From Bifidobacterium breve (lineage in GTDB: Bacteria > Actinomycetota > Actinomycetes > S36-B12), in contig CAMDKJ010000004.1 of assembly GCA_945900705.1 (NCBI GenBank), positions 1-31,713 on the forward strand: 31,713 nt of DNA. Direction: 5' to 3'. Of this stretch, positions 22,559 through 30,640 are shown piece by piece; the first letter of the stretch is position 1, and each line of letters begins with the position of its first letter. The notes under the pieces are model-generated. The model worked only from the letters and a program-made list of their open reading frames with translations, had not been told where the DNA came from and ran no database searches. A program made the translations under genes and the position numbers.

Positions 22559-25500
22559 GTGGCGGGCCAGATGGACGAGAACCAAGTTGGCGGCGAGGCC
22601 GGTGGCACCGACCAGCTGACCACCGAGTGGTTCAGCACGGAAGACGAATTTGAAGTCGCCTACGAGCCCGGGCTGCCGCGCCGCCATCATCATGTAACTG
22701 CGGTACTCGTTAGCCACGAGGGCGCGACCTGGCTGCCAGCAGCACTGACAAACCTTGCTGCGCAGACCCGCCCTCCCGAGGCCGTCGTGGGCGTCGACAC
22801 GGGTTCTACCGATGGCAGCCTGAGTCAACTTCGCGCCGCATTCGGCTCAGATCGGGTGGTGGCCGCTGAATCCAAGCTGGGTTTTGGCGACGCGGTTCGT
22901 GCGGGAGTTGCCCACGTTGGTCAAGTGCGGGTTGCACCAAGTGATGAGCCGGTTGAAGAACTTGTTGAATGGCTTTGGTTACTGCACGATGACAGCGCCG
23001 CTGACCTTGCCTGTCTTGAGGCACTACTCAATACGGCTGATGACAATCCGAGCGCGTCAATTCTTGGCCCGAAGATTCTTGGGTGGCACGACCGGAGATT
23101 GCTGCTCGAAGTTGGTGTCAGCATCACGAGCTCGGGGCGTCGGTACACGGGCTTGGAGCGCCGGGAGCATGACCAAGGCCAGCACGATGGGGTACGCGAT
23201 GTCTTGGCTGTTAGCTCGGCCGGCATGTTGGTGCGCCGCGAGGTTTGGCAGCGCCTCGATGGCTTTGATCGCGCCTTGCCGTTATTTCGTGACGATGTCG
23301 ACTTTTGTTGGCGCGCCCACCTAGCTGGCGAACGGGTATTGATTGCGACCGACGCGGTTCTTCATCACCGGGAGGCGGCGGCGCACGGACGCCGAGCCGA
23401 AGACTTTGCCCCGCGCCCGCATCGCATTGACCGGGAGGCTGCGGTGCACGTATTGCTCGCGCATACCTCGGTAGTCGCGAGTCCATTTCTTGCATTGCGC
23501 CTCTTTGTCGTCAGCGCGGTGCGTTCGGTCGTGTACCTGCTAGGTAAAGATTTTGATGCGGCTCGTGATGAAGTCGGAGCCGTACTTGATGTCGCACTGC
23601 ACCCGGCTCGCCTACGTGCCTCGCGCCGGCTTAGTGCCCGTACGGCGACCGAGCCGTACTCGGTGATCCGGTCTTTGCGTCCAAGTGCTTGGGCGCAACT
23701 GCGTCAGGGTCTTGAACTCATGGCCGGGATCGCAACTACTAGTAGCGCCGCACTCAGCGCCTCAGTCAGTGCACTTGATTCTGGCCCAGTTGATGACGAT
23801 GCGGCCTATTTGGATTCATCAGGGCCGAGCTTATTTAGGCGGGCACTATTCAGACCAAGTGTGCTATTCATTTTCGTATTGACTCTCTTCGCGCTGATCG
23901 CGATGCGCAACATGTGGTGGGGCGACGGCGTCCTGCAAGGCGGTGCACTGTTGCCGAGTTTACCGGGCGCTAGTGACCTTTGGGGCACCTATAGTGAGGC
24001 TTGGCACAATATTGGCCCCGGATCAACTGCGCCGGCAGCGCCGTACTTGATGTTGATATTTGGTCTCGCATTTCTGCTCTTAGGCAAAGCGCAATTGGCC
24101 GTGACGGTCATCGTCGTGCTCGGGATACCCCTTGTCGCATGGAGCATGTATTTCGCGACACGGGGGCTGATCGCAGGTCGCGCGGTCCGTATTTGGGCGG
24201 CTGCCGCGTATGCGCTGGTACCGGCGCTCACCGGTGCTCTGTCAAGTGGCCGAATCGGTACCGTCATCGCCGCCATCTTGTTGCCATTTGTCGTCAGGTC
24301 GTTTGTGCGGATTGTCGGTAGCCGCGGTACCTTCCGGCGCGCGGCCGGCACCGCACTACTACTCGCTGCACTCGCAGCGGTGCTGCCCTTTACGTGGCTA
24401 ATTGCGGTTGCCCTCGGCACGGCATTTAGTGTGCTATTAATTTTGGGAACTGGCGACAGTTCATGGCTGGTGATCCGCCGGCTAGCGCTTGCTCTATTCG
24501 CGCCCATCGTGTTGCTGATGCCGTGGTCCCTTGGGCTGATCACACATCCGGCCGAATTCCTTTTGCAGCCTGGTATCGAAAGTTCCGCGCTTAGCGACCC
24601 GAACGTTAATGCGGTCGACGTGTTATTGCTCCACCCCGGTGGCCCTGGCATGACGCCACTTTGGGTCACCGTCGGATTAATTTTGGCTGGGTTCGCCGCG
24701 CTGTTGCGCAGAAATAGAGCACCCTACATTTTGGCCTGTTGGGCGGTGGCGGGCAGTGCGTTGGTAGTTGGGGTACTTCAAACGGTTGTCTCGGTGACCC
24801 CCATTGACTCGGTCACGGCAATTCGCACTTGGCCGGGTGGTGCGACTTTGGTACTAAGTGCTGCGCTGATCGTGGCTGCGAGTATTGCTACCGATGGCCT
24901 GCGTGAGCGCATGGTTGGTGTCAGTTTTAATATCGGTCAACCTTTCATCGTCTTTGTCGTGGTAGTTGCCGTCTTCGCTCCGGTGCTCTCTGCGGTTTAT
25001 TGGTTCTCGGTTGCCGATGGACTTTTGCGCAAGGCGCCATTTGCGGCGGTACCGGCATTTGTTGAAGCCGATGCACTAGGTGGTCAGGCACCGCGAACTT
25101 TGGTGCTGCGTCAAGATCGCGATGGTGCAGTGCAGTACACATTGGTAAACGGTGCCGGGCCCAGCCTCGGAGATGCCGATGCGGCCCCACCCGGTGAGGT
25201 GTGGGCGGCAATTGACCCGCTGGTTGCCAGTTTGGCTTCGGGGCGTGGTGGTGACGAGGTTGCGGGGCTCGCCGGCTACGGGGTGCGCTATGTGCTCTTG
25301 GCGGCAGGCACTTCAAAGTCGTTGATACCAGTCTTGGACGGCGAGCCTGGCTTGCGCCGGTTAGCAAGTGCCAGCGGTGAAGTCCTTTGGCGGATTGCCG
25401 GGGTTACTTCACGGGCGCGCCTGATAGCGGGTGCGACGGCGACTCCATTGGATGTCGTGGTTGCGCCGGCGGGCGCCGCTTGGGTTGGTATTGATCCGTA

Positions 25501-25915
25501 TCTGGATCAGGTAATTGCTACCGGGCCTGTTGGTCGCGAACTTATTGTCGGCGCCGTGGCAGCGCCGGGCTGGCGCGCAACCGTGGTTGGCGAAGATGGG
25601 TCGCCGCAGCAAGAACTCGCGGCGCAGGTGCCAACTGGCCAACTTGGCTGGTCACAAGGATTCACCGCGCCCGCGGGTAGCGGTCAGGTCGTGATCAGTT
25701 TCGATCAAGGCCAGCGCACACTTTGGTTGTGGTTGCAGTTCGCGGTCTTATTCGTGTTGGTCGTACTAGCACTCCCGTCGCGGCAACGCCGCGACCCCGA
25801 CCCAGATGACCCAGATACGAACGTTGATAGTGCACCTGAAACGAATTCCAGAACTGAGCCCGGTTCCAGAACTGAGCCCGGTTCGGCCACCCAATCAAAT
25901 GTGATTATCCGATGA
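22559..25915 (+). CDS. Large membrane glycosyltransferase family 2 protein
   Basis: A 1118-residue protein. After a 40-residue acidic N-terminus, a GT2 domain (about residues 44-280) carries VTAVLVSHEGATWLPAALTNL, the nucleotide-binding VDTGSTDGS (79-87), LLHDDSAADL (141-150) with metal-binding aspartates, and FRDDVDFCWRAHLAGERV (243-260). Hydrophobic segments begin near residue 305 and continue, with loops, from about 433 to 830 (ten or more helices). An extracytoplasmic domain of about 200 residues and one more helix (about 1055-1075) follow, ending in a charged tail with an 18-base tandem repeat. This layout resembles actinobacterial GT2/GT-C-like fusions found beside whiB2. GTG at 22559 is preceded by TACAGT and six bases. 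Its stop overlaps the DUF5719 start (ATGA). It probably glycosylates an envelope lipid or protein; substrate unknown. Confidence 0.85.
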   Translation: MAGQMDENQVGGEAGGTDQLTTEWFSTEDEFEVAYEPGLPRRHHHVTAVLVSHEGATWLPAALTNLAAQTRPPEAVVGVDTGSTDGSLSQLRAAFGSDRVVAAESKLGFGDAVRAGVAHVGQVRVAPSDEPVEELVEWLWLLHDDSAADLACLEALLNTADDNPSASILGPKILGWHDRRLLLEVGVSITSSGRRYTGLERREHDQGQHDGVRDVLAVSSAGMLVRREVWQRLDGFDRALPLFRDDVDFCWRAHLAGERVLIATDAVLHHREAAAHGRRAEDFAPRPHRIDREAAVHVLLAHTSVVASPFLALRLFVVSAVRSVVYLLGKDFDAARDEVGAVLDVALHPARLRASRRLSARTATEPYSVIRSLRPSAWAQLRQGLELMAGIATTSSAALSASVSALDSGPVDDDAAYLDSSGPSLFRRALFRPSVLFIFVLTLFALIAMRNMWWGDGVLQGGALLPSLPGASDLWGTYSEAWHNIGPGSTAPAAPYLMLIFGLAFLLLGKAQLAVTVIVVLGIPLVAWSMYFATRGLIAGRAVRIWAAAAYALVPALTGALSSGRIGTVIAAILLPFVVRSFVRIVGSRGTFRRAAGTALLLAALAAVLPFTWLIAVALGTAFSVLLILGTGDSSWLVIRRLALALFAPIVLLMPWSLGLITHPAEFLLQPGIESSALSDPNVNAVDVLLLHPGGPGMTPLWVTVGLILAGFAALLRRNRAPYILACWAVAGSALVVGVLQTVVSVTPIDSVTAIRTWPGGATLVLSAALIVAASIATDGLRERMVGVSFNIGQPFIVFVVVVAVFAPVLSAVYWFSVADGLLRKAPFAAVPAFVEADALGGQAPRTLVLRQDRDGAVQYTLVNGAGPSLGDADAAPPGEVWAAIDPLVASLASGRGGDEVAGLAGYGVRYVLLAAGTSKSLIPVLDGEPGLRRLASASGEVLWRIAGVTSRARLIAGATATPLDVVVAPAGAAWVGIDPYLDQVIATGPVGRELIVGAVAAPGWRATVVGEDGSPQQELAAQVPTGQLGWSQGFTAPAGSGQVVISFDQGQRTLWLWLQFAVLFVLVVLALPSRQRRDPDPDDPDTNVDSAPETNSRTEPGSRTEPGSATQSNVIIR
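25846..25881 (+). repeat. Two perfect tandem copies of an 18-base unit
   Basis: The unit beginning TTCCAGAACTGAG occurs at 25846-25863 and again at 25864-25881. It lies in the hydrophilic C-terminal tail of the large glycosyltransferase and encodes SRTEPG twice, in frame. Confidence 0.95.
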
Positions 25916-27399
25916 ACAAGTTGCGCTCAGCGCGCGTTTTAGTTATCGCGATCGCGATCACCGCTTTAGTTGTTGCCGGCGGCTGGTTTATTCAACTGCG
26001 CACGCCCGTTGCTGAGCCGCCTCCACTTGCGATCGAACCAATCGGCTCGTCGGTGCTAATCTGCCCGGAGCCTGGTGCAAATGCTGAACTCGGTGTTCGG
26101 GTTACGGCGGCTGTGGTGCCCGGCCAGCCCGGCCAAGATGCCGGCTCCGGCAGCGCTCGGCTTGAGACCCTGCCCGGTAAAACTTCGGCCGAAGCGGCGA
26201 TCGTTGGCCCGGGCGGGCAGGTGGAGATCGATGCCTTCGGCGAGAAATTACCGCCGATTAGAGCGATAGCGGTGGGCTCTTACGCACCCGGTTTCATTGC
26301 CGATCAGTGGGGGCGTGATCCGCGCGGCACCGGCCGTGGGTTGGCCAGCACGGCATGTGCGCCGGCTGCGTCCGAATTCTGGTTCGTGGGTGGTGGCTCG
26401 GTAGTTGGGCGACAAACCCGCGTGGTGCTCGTCAATCCGGATGAAAATGCTGCCGTTGTCGATGTTTTGATTTATGGCACGGGTGGTTTACTGGATGCAC
26501 CGGGTGGTCGCGGGCTAGTAGTACCACCTGGTTCACGCTTGGCGGTGCGCCTCGATGCACTTACTCCCGGCGAGAAGAGCACGGCATTTCATGTGATCGC
26601 GCGGACCGGGCGTATTGGTGCGGCGATTGACGACCAGCAAATGTCAGGATTGCAATCTGTTGGCGCTGACTGGATTTCACCCGCGGCGGTGCCAGCCACC
26701 ACGGTGTATGTGCCAGGAGTGCTCCCGGGTCTTGGTGCGCGGGTGCTCTCGGTGGTGGCTCCTGGTGAGGACGATGCCATCGTCAACATTCGCATCATCT
26801 CGTCAATCGGCACTTTCGCACCGGCCGAGCGTGACCGCGTCCAGGTACCGGCTGGCACGGTAATAAGTGTGGATATGTCAACGGTGACAGGTGGTCAACC
26901 CGTGACTTTGGAGTTGACTTCAGACCAACCGATAGTTGCGGGTATGCGGCAATTCTTTAGTGGCAAGCAAAAGCAGGAGGACACGTCGTTCACGTCAGGG
27001 GCGCAGCCATTTGACGGCCCGGCTGCGGTCAGCGGGCTTCCGGTTAGAGCTGCAACAGATGTGCGCCTGGCGATTACCGCACCCCTTGAGGCGGTGAGTG
27101 TAGATGTGGTTTTGTTGCCGTATAGCGGCCGGCGGGAGGTCTCCGTGGCGACGGCGCCGCAGCGCATCAACGTGCCCGCTGGCCAAGTTAAGTTCATTCC
27201 GCTTCGCCCACCTGCGGGTATTGATTGGTTCACCGCCGTGGTGACCCCTACGGTTGATTCCGGACCAATTTTGCTCGCCCACCGAGTACGCGAGCGCTCC
27301 CGTTATGGCGACTTGATCACCGGGTATCCGTGGGCCCCGCTACGCACCGAGGTCACGGTTCCGGCCGCCGAACAGGATTCCGGCGTCACGGTGCGCTGA
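25912..27399 (+). CDS. DUF5719-family membrane-anchored protein
   Basis: A 495-residue protein with an N-terminal hydrophobic segment (about residues 8-28) that is probably a signal anchor, so most of it lies outside the cytoplasm. The remainder looks beta-rich and repetitive: RQTRVVLVNPDENAAVVDVLIYGTGG, VPPGSRLAVRLDALTPGEKSTAFHVIARTG, and later a similar ARVLSVVAPGEDDAIVNIRIISSIG followed by VPAGTVISVDMSTVTGGQPVTLELTSDQPIVAG. These repeated units of roughly 90 residues suggest tandem beta-sandwich domains. I recognise it as DUF5719, a family of unknown function. ATG at 25912 overlaps the preceding glycosyltransferase stop (ATGA), so the two are coupled and probably act together at the envelope, the DUF5719 protein perhaps as a partner or substrate. 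Confidence 0.8.
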   Translation: MNKLRSARVLVIAIAITALVVAGGWFIQLRTPVAEPPPLAIEPIGSSVLICPEPGANAELGVRVTAAVVPGQPGQDAGSGSARLETLPGKTSAEAAIVGPGGQVEIDAFGEKLPPIRAIAVGSYAPGFIADQWGRDPRGTGRGLASTACAPAASEFWFVGGGSVVGRQTRVVLVNPDENAAVVDVLIYGTGGLLDAPGGRGLVVPPGSRLAVRLDALTPGEKSTAFHVIARTGRIGAAIDDQQMSGLQSVGADWISPAAVPATTVYVPGVLPGLGARVLSVVAPGEDDAIVNIRIISSIGTFAPAERDRVQVPAGTVISVDMSTVTGGQPVTLELTSDQPIVAGMRQFFSGKQKQEDTSFTSGAQPFDGPAAVSGLPVRAATDVRLAITAPLEAVSVDVVLLPYSGRREVSVATAPQRINVPAGQVKFIPLRPPAGIDWFTAVVTPTVDSGPILLAHRVRERSRYGDLITGYPWAPLRTEVTVPAAEQDSGVTVR

Positions 27400-27424
27400 T
27401 GGCTGGCTGGTTTGCTCTCGGTTA

Positions 27425-27440
27425 GTGCGGCGCGCCGCAC
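27425..27440. promoter_or_regulatory. Perfect 16-base GC palindrome before DUF3499
   Basis: GTGCGGCGCGCCGCAC is its own reverse complement. It lies 25 bases after the DUF5719 stop and ends 22 bases before the TACGTT -10 of DUF3499, which places it at or just upstream of the -35 position. It may be an operator or, as RNA, a hairpin ending the upstream transcript; no T run follows. Confidence 0.5.
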
Positions 27441-27462
27441 GAAATCGGGGTGCCGGTCGGGC

Positions 27463-27468
27463 TACGTT
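27463..27468 (+). promoter_or_regulatory. Candidate -10 element for leaderless DUF3499 gene
   Basis: TACGTT is followed by six bases and then GTG at 27475, which is the start expected from the family's N-terminal cysteine motif. This agreement between the expected protein start and the -10 spacing is one of the better examples of the pattern in this window. Confidence 0.5.
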
Positions 27469-27474
27469 GCCGTC

Positions 27475-27891
27475 GTGAGTCGTCGTCGTTGTTCGAAGCC
27501 ATCATGTAATGGCGCGGCGGCGTCAACCCTTACCTACGTATATGCCGACTCAACAGCGGTGCTCGGTCCGCTGGCAACTTATGCTGAGCCCCACTGCTAC
27601 GACCTCTGCCAGATGCATAGTGAACGGATGACCGCACCAATCGGCTGGGAGATTGTCAGAATCACGCCTGATCCTGATGCCCTTAAGCCAACAAGTGATG
27701 ATCTCGAAGCCTTGGCAAATGCCGTGCGTGAAGCTGCGCGGCCGAGGTATCAACCAGATGCGGAGCCGCCGCCACTACCTAGTGGGTCGGTCGAAGTAGC
27801 GCGCCGCGGCCACCTACGCATGTTGACGAGTGTTGAATTACCAGAGGTGCCGGCGGATCAGCTTTTTGATGAGGATTTCGAACCTAGGTAG
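27475..27891 (+). CDS. DUF3499 family putative zinc-binding protein
   Basis: A 138-residue protein of the actinobacterial DUF3499 family. The N-terminus has Cys6 and Cys11 (RRCSKPSCNGAA), followed by ASTLTYVYADSTAVLGPLATYAEPHCYDLCQMHSERMTAPIGWEIV with Cys41, Cys45 and His48, so a zinc-ribbon-like fold is likely. The C-terminal 60 residues are variable. Function is unknown. As I recall, the family (Rv3258c) lies between whiB2 and phosphomannomutase in mycobacteria, as here. The frame extends back to 27412, but that segment is not family-like and the GTG at 27475 gives the expected N-terminus with a TACGTT element six bases upstream. Confidence 0.88.
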   Translation: MSRRRCSKPSCNGAAASTLTYVYADSTAVLGPLATYAEPHCYDLCQMHSERMTAPIGWEIVRITPDPDALKPTSDDLEALANAVREAARPRYQPDAEPPPLPSGSVEVARRGHLRMLTSVELPEVPADQLFDEDFEPR

Positions 27892-27920
27892 CAGCGGTGT
27901 TGGTGAAAGCGGCACTTAGA

Positions 27921-27926
27921 TAGCCT
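27921..27926 (+). promoter_or_regulatory. Candidate -10 element for leaderless phosphomannomutase gene
   Basis: TAGCCT, six bases (GAGCCC), then ATG at 27933. The hexamer and the next three bases (GAG) are identical to those before purK. No Shine-Dalgarno is visible. Confidence 0.5.
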
Positions 27927-27932
27927 GAGCCC

Positions 27933-29363
27933 ATGAGCAACTTGGACTCAACGATCTTTTCCGAGGCGAACCTAACTGCCGTTATTAAGGCCTATGACGT
28001 CCGAGGGGTATATCCCCAGCAACTAGACGAAAATCTCGCCCATGCGGTTGGTGCAGCTTTTGTTCGGGTAGTCCGGGCCGCGGTGCGCGATGGTGGGCCT
28101 GGAGTGATTGCAATTGGCCACGATATGCGGCCATCTGGGCCAGATCTAGTTGCTGCGTTCGCGCAGGGGGCGCGTGAGCAAGGGTGTGATGTCATTGAAA
28201 TCGGTTTAGCCAGCACCGATGGCCTGTACTACGCCTCTGGCGCACTTGGTATCCCCGGTGCCATGTTCACGGCCAGCCACAACCCGGCTAAGTACAACGG
28301 CATCAAACTTTGTCGCGCTGGTGCGGCACCCGTCGGCCAAGACACCGGCCTTCGAGAGATCCGCCTGCTGGTCGAAAATGGGGTTCCGGCCTTTGATGGT
28401 CCATTGGGGCAGTTGCGCCATCAGGATTTATTGGCCGATTACGCACTATTCCTTCGCAATCTTGTTGACGTGTCGGGCGTGCGCCCACTGCAGGTGGTAG
28501 TTGATGCCGGTAACGGTATGGGCGGCTACACCGTGCCGGCGGTTCTTGGGGAGGCCGCGGGGCTGCCACGCCTGCCGCTGACCATCGATGAGATGTTCTT
28601 TGCACTTGACGGCTCGTTCCCAAATCACGAAGCCAATCCGATTGATCCGGCGAACTTGGTTGACTTGCAAAAGCGGGTTCGCGAGGTTGGAGCCGATCTT
28701 GGTTTGGCTTTTGATGGTGATGCTGACCGGTGTTTTGTAATTGACGAACGCGGTGAAATCGTCAGTCCGTCTACTTTGACCGCGCTGATAGCGGCACGTG
28801 AACTGGCTAAGCATCCAGGCTCGATGATTATTCACAACTTGATTACGTCGAAGGCGGTACCTGAAGTCATTGCGGAATGTGGTGGTACGCCGGTGCGCAC
28901 CCGTGTTGGTCACTCATTCATCAAGGCGAAAATGGCCGAGACGAATGCGGTTTTTGGTGGTGAGCATTCGGGCCACTTCTACTTCCGAGATTTCTGGCGT
29001 GCCGATTCGGGAATGTTGGCGGCGCTGTATGCAATTGCAGCGCTTGGCGAGACTCCCGAAGGAACCACGATGTCGAGTCTGCTCAAGTCATATGACAGAT
29101 ATGCAAGCAGTGGTGAGATCAACACTGAGGTAGTCGACCAAGAGGTGGCCACTTTGGCAATTCGCAATGCTTACGGCACCGGTGCTGGTATCGAAATCGA
29201 TGATCTTGATGGTTTAACCATCATGGCGCCCACGTGGTGGTTTAACGTACGTCCGAGTAATACTGAACCATTACTTCGACTCAATGTTGAAGCAGATGAG
29301 GTGGCTGTCATGGAGCAGATACGCGATGAGGTGCTCGCAATAATGCGAGGGGGAGTGGCATGA
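27933..29363 (+). CDS. manB: Phosphomannomutase/phosphoglucomutase
   Basis: A 476-residue alpha-D-phosphohexomutase that interconverts mannose-6-phosphate and mannose-1-phosphate, and often glucose phosphates. All four active-site loops are present: the phosphoserine loop TASHNPAKYNGIK (S115), the metal loop DGDADR (D261, D263, D265), the sugar-binding loop GGEHSGHFYFRDFW, and the phosphate-binding loop RPSNTEPLLRL near the C-terminus. ATG at 27933 follows a TAGCCT element by six bases. It supplies ManC (18486-19562) and takes the product of ManA (29548-30630). The stop overlaps the next start (ATGA). The symbol follows the mycobacterial/Streptomyces usage for this locus; pmm is a synonym. 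Confidence 0.94.
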   Translation: MSNLDSTIFSEANLTAVIKAYDVRGVYPQQLDENLAHAVGAAFVRVVRAAVRDGGPGVIAIGHDMRPSGPDLVAAFAQGAREQGCDVIEIGLASTDGLYYASGALGIPGAMFTASHNPAKYNGIKLCRAGAAPVGQDTGLREIRLLVENGVPAFDGPLGQLRHQDLLADYALFLRNLVDVSGVRPLQVVVDAGNGMGGYTVPAVLGEAAGLPRLPLTIDEMFFALDGSFPNHEANPIDPANLVDLQKRVREVGADLGLAFDGDADRCFVIDERGEIVSPSTLTALIAARELAKHPGSMIIHNLITSKAVPEVIAECGGTPVRTRVGHSFIKAKMAETNAVFGGEHSGHFYFRDFWRADSGMLAALYAIAALGETPEGTTMSSLLKSYDRYASSGEINTEVVDQEVATLAIRNAYGTGAGIEIDDLDGLTIMAPTWWFNVRPSNTEPLLRLNVEADEVAVMEQIRDEVLAIMRGGVA

Positions 29364-29545
29364 GCGTCGGGCCGCTGGGTTTAAGTAAAGCCTTGTGGGC
29401 TGTATTGGCATGCCCGTGTCCGCAACATGCACCTGTCGCCGCCGATGAACTAACCGGTCAAATCGCCTGCACCAAGTGTGATGCGCGCTTTGAGGTATTG
29501 GACGGTATCCCGATCATGTTGCTGGATTCAGTGGATCAGGGCTGA
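29360..29545 (+). CDS. Trm112/UPF0434-family small zinc protein
   Basis: A 61-residue protein with four cysteines at 18, 20, 37 and 40 (ACPCPQHAP and ACTKCDARFEV), which form the Trm112-type zinc knuckle, followed by LDGIPIMLLDSVDQ, the typical C-terminus. Bacterial members have no settled role; some Trm112 proteins activate methyltransferases. ATG at 29360 overlaps the phosphomannomutase stop (ATGA), and manA starts two bases after its stop, so it is cotranscribed with the mannose genes. As I recall, a homologue holds the same place in Streptomyces. Confidence 0.86.
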   Translation: MSVGPLGLSKALWAVLACPCPQHAPVAADELTGQIACTKCDARFEVLDGIPIMLLDSVDQG

Positions 29546-29547
29546 GC

Positions 29548-30630
29548 ATGCTCGTTGTTCGCGGTGCGATTAAGGATTATGATTGGGGTATCACCGATGG
29601 CCTAGCCCAGTGGGCCGGTGAGCACACCGGAGGCCCGCAGGCTGAACTGTGGTTCGGGGTCCACCCGGGTGGTCCGTCTCCGCTTGTTGATGCTGAAGGC
29701 GATGAAACCGGCGAAGTCCTCGCGGATAAATTTGATATTGCGGCGATCCCGCTCTTGGTCAAGATCCTCGCGGCAGCGCGACCACTAAGTGTGCAAGTGC
29801 ACCCCCAATTGGCGGTCGCTGCGGCTGGCTGGCAAGCCCAGCAGGTACCTGGTGCACCTCGGGTACTAAGTGATCCATTCGAAAAGACTGAGATGCTTAT
29901 TGCCTTAAAGCCCTTCGAGGCATTTGCCGGTTGGCGTGATCGTGAGCAGGTGGTTGCCGTACTCAAAGAGCTGACCGGAGCCCAAGAGGCGATAGCGCGA
30001 CTCGAGGCTGATGACCTAGGTGCTGCCATTAGTGCCCTGCTGGCAATTGGAACGTCTGAGCGAATTTCAGCGCTTGAGGCTGCAACCAGGGCGGCGGGCC
30101 TACCCGCGGCTGAAGTGGCGGCCTACTCGACGGTAGCCGAGAATTATCCCAATGATCCGGGGGCCCTGGTAAGCGTGCTGCTTGACTATTTGAGCCTTGC
30201 CGCCGGTGAAGCCGTGTACGTGCCAGCCGGGGTGCCGCATAGTTACATCCGCGGCATCGGGCTTGAGGTGATGACTTCTAGTGACAATGTGATTCGACTT
30301 GGGTTGACCAGTAAGCCGGTGTTTGTGGATCGTGCGGTTGCTGCACTTTGCCCAGATCTTGACCCGCAGATAGTCCGATCGGTGTACGGAGACATTCTGT
30401 GGCCGGTGAACTCCCCTTTCGTGGTGCGCATGCTCACCGAAGGCTCCGAGCGCATCCCGATGGGCGCGTATCGCATCCTGCTGCTAATTGCGGGCACCGC
30501 TCGGGTGGTTTCGGATGCGGCGGAGATCACTTTGCGTCCGGGCACCGCTGCCGTGATGGCGGCTGATGATCCAGACGCCCGCGTTGAGGCTGACGGTTTG
30601 GTTGCCATAGTTCAATCCACCGAGCGTTAA
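29548..30630 (+). CDS. manA: Mannose-6-phosphate isomerase, type I
   Basis: A 360-residue cupin enzyme that interconverts fructose-6-phosphate and mannose-6-phosphate, the entry to GDP-mannose synthesis. The N-terminus GAIKDYDWGITDGLAQWAG matches the family. Zinc ligands are visible as QVHP (Q83, H85), the glutamate in FEKTEMLIALKPFEAFAGW (E115) and H231 in VYVPAGVPHSYIRGIGLEVMTSSDNVIRLGL. Length is close to the bacterial type I average. ATG at 29548 lies two bases after the Trm112-like stop. With phosphomannomutase and ManC it completes the pathway to GDP-mannose within this window. Confidence 0.94.
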   Translation: MLVVRGAIKDYDWGITDGLAQWAGEHTGGPQAELWFGVHPGGPSPLVDAEGDETGEVLADKFDIAAIPLLVKILAAARPLSVQVHPQLAVAAAGWQAQQVPGAPRVLSDPFEKTEMLIALKPFEAFAGWRDREQVVAVLKELTGAQEAIARLEADDLGAAISALLAIGTSERISALEAATRAAGLPAAEVAAYSTVAENYPNDPGALVSVLLDYLSLAAGEAVYVPAGVPHSYIRGIGLEVMTSSDNVIRLGLTSKPVFVDRAVAALCPDLDPQIVRSVYGDILWPVNSPFVVRMLTEGSERIPMGAYRILLLIAGTARVVSDAAEITLRPGTAAVMAADDPDARVEADGLVAIVQSTER

Positions 30631-30640
30631 GGGAGAGTAG

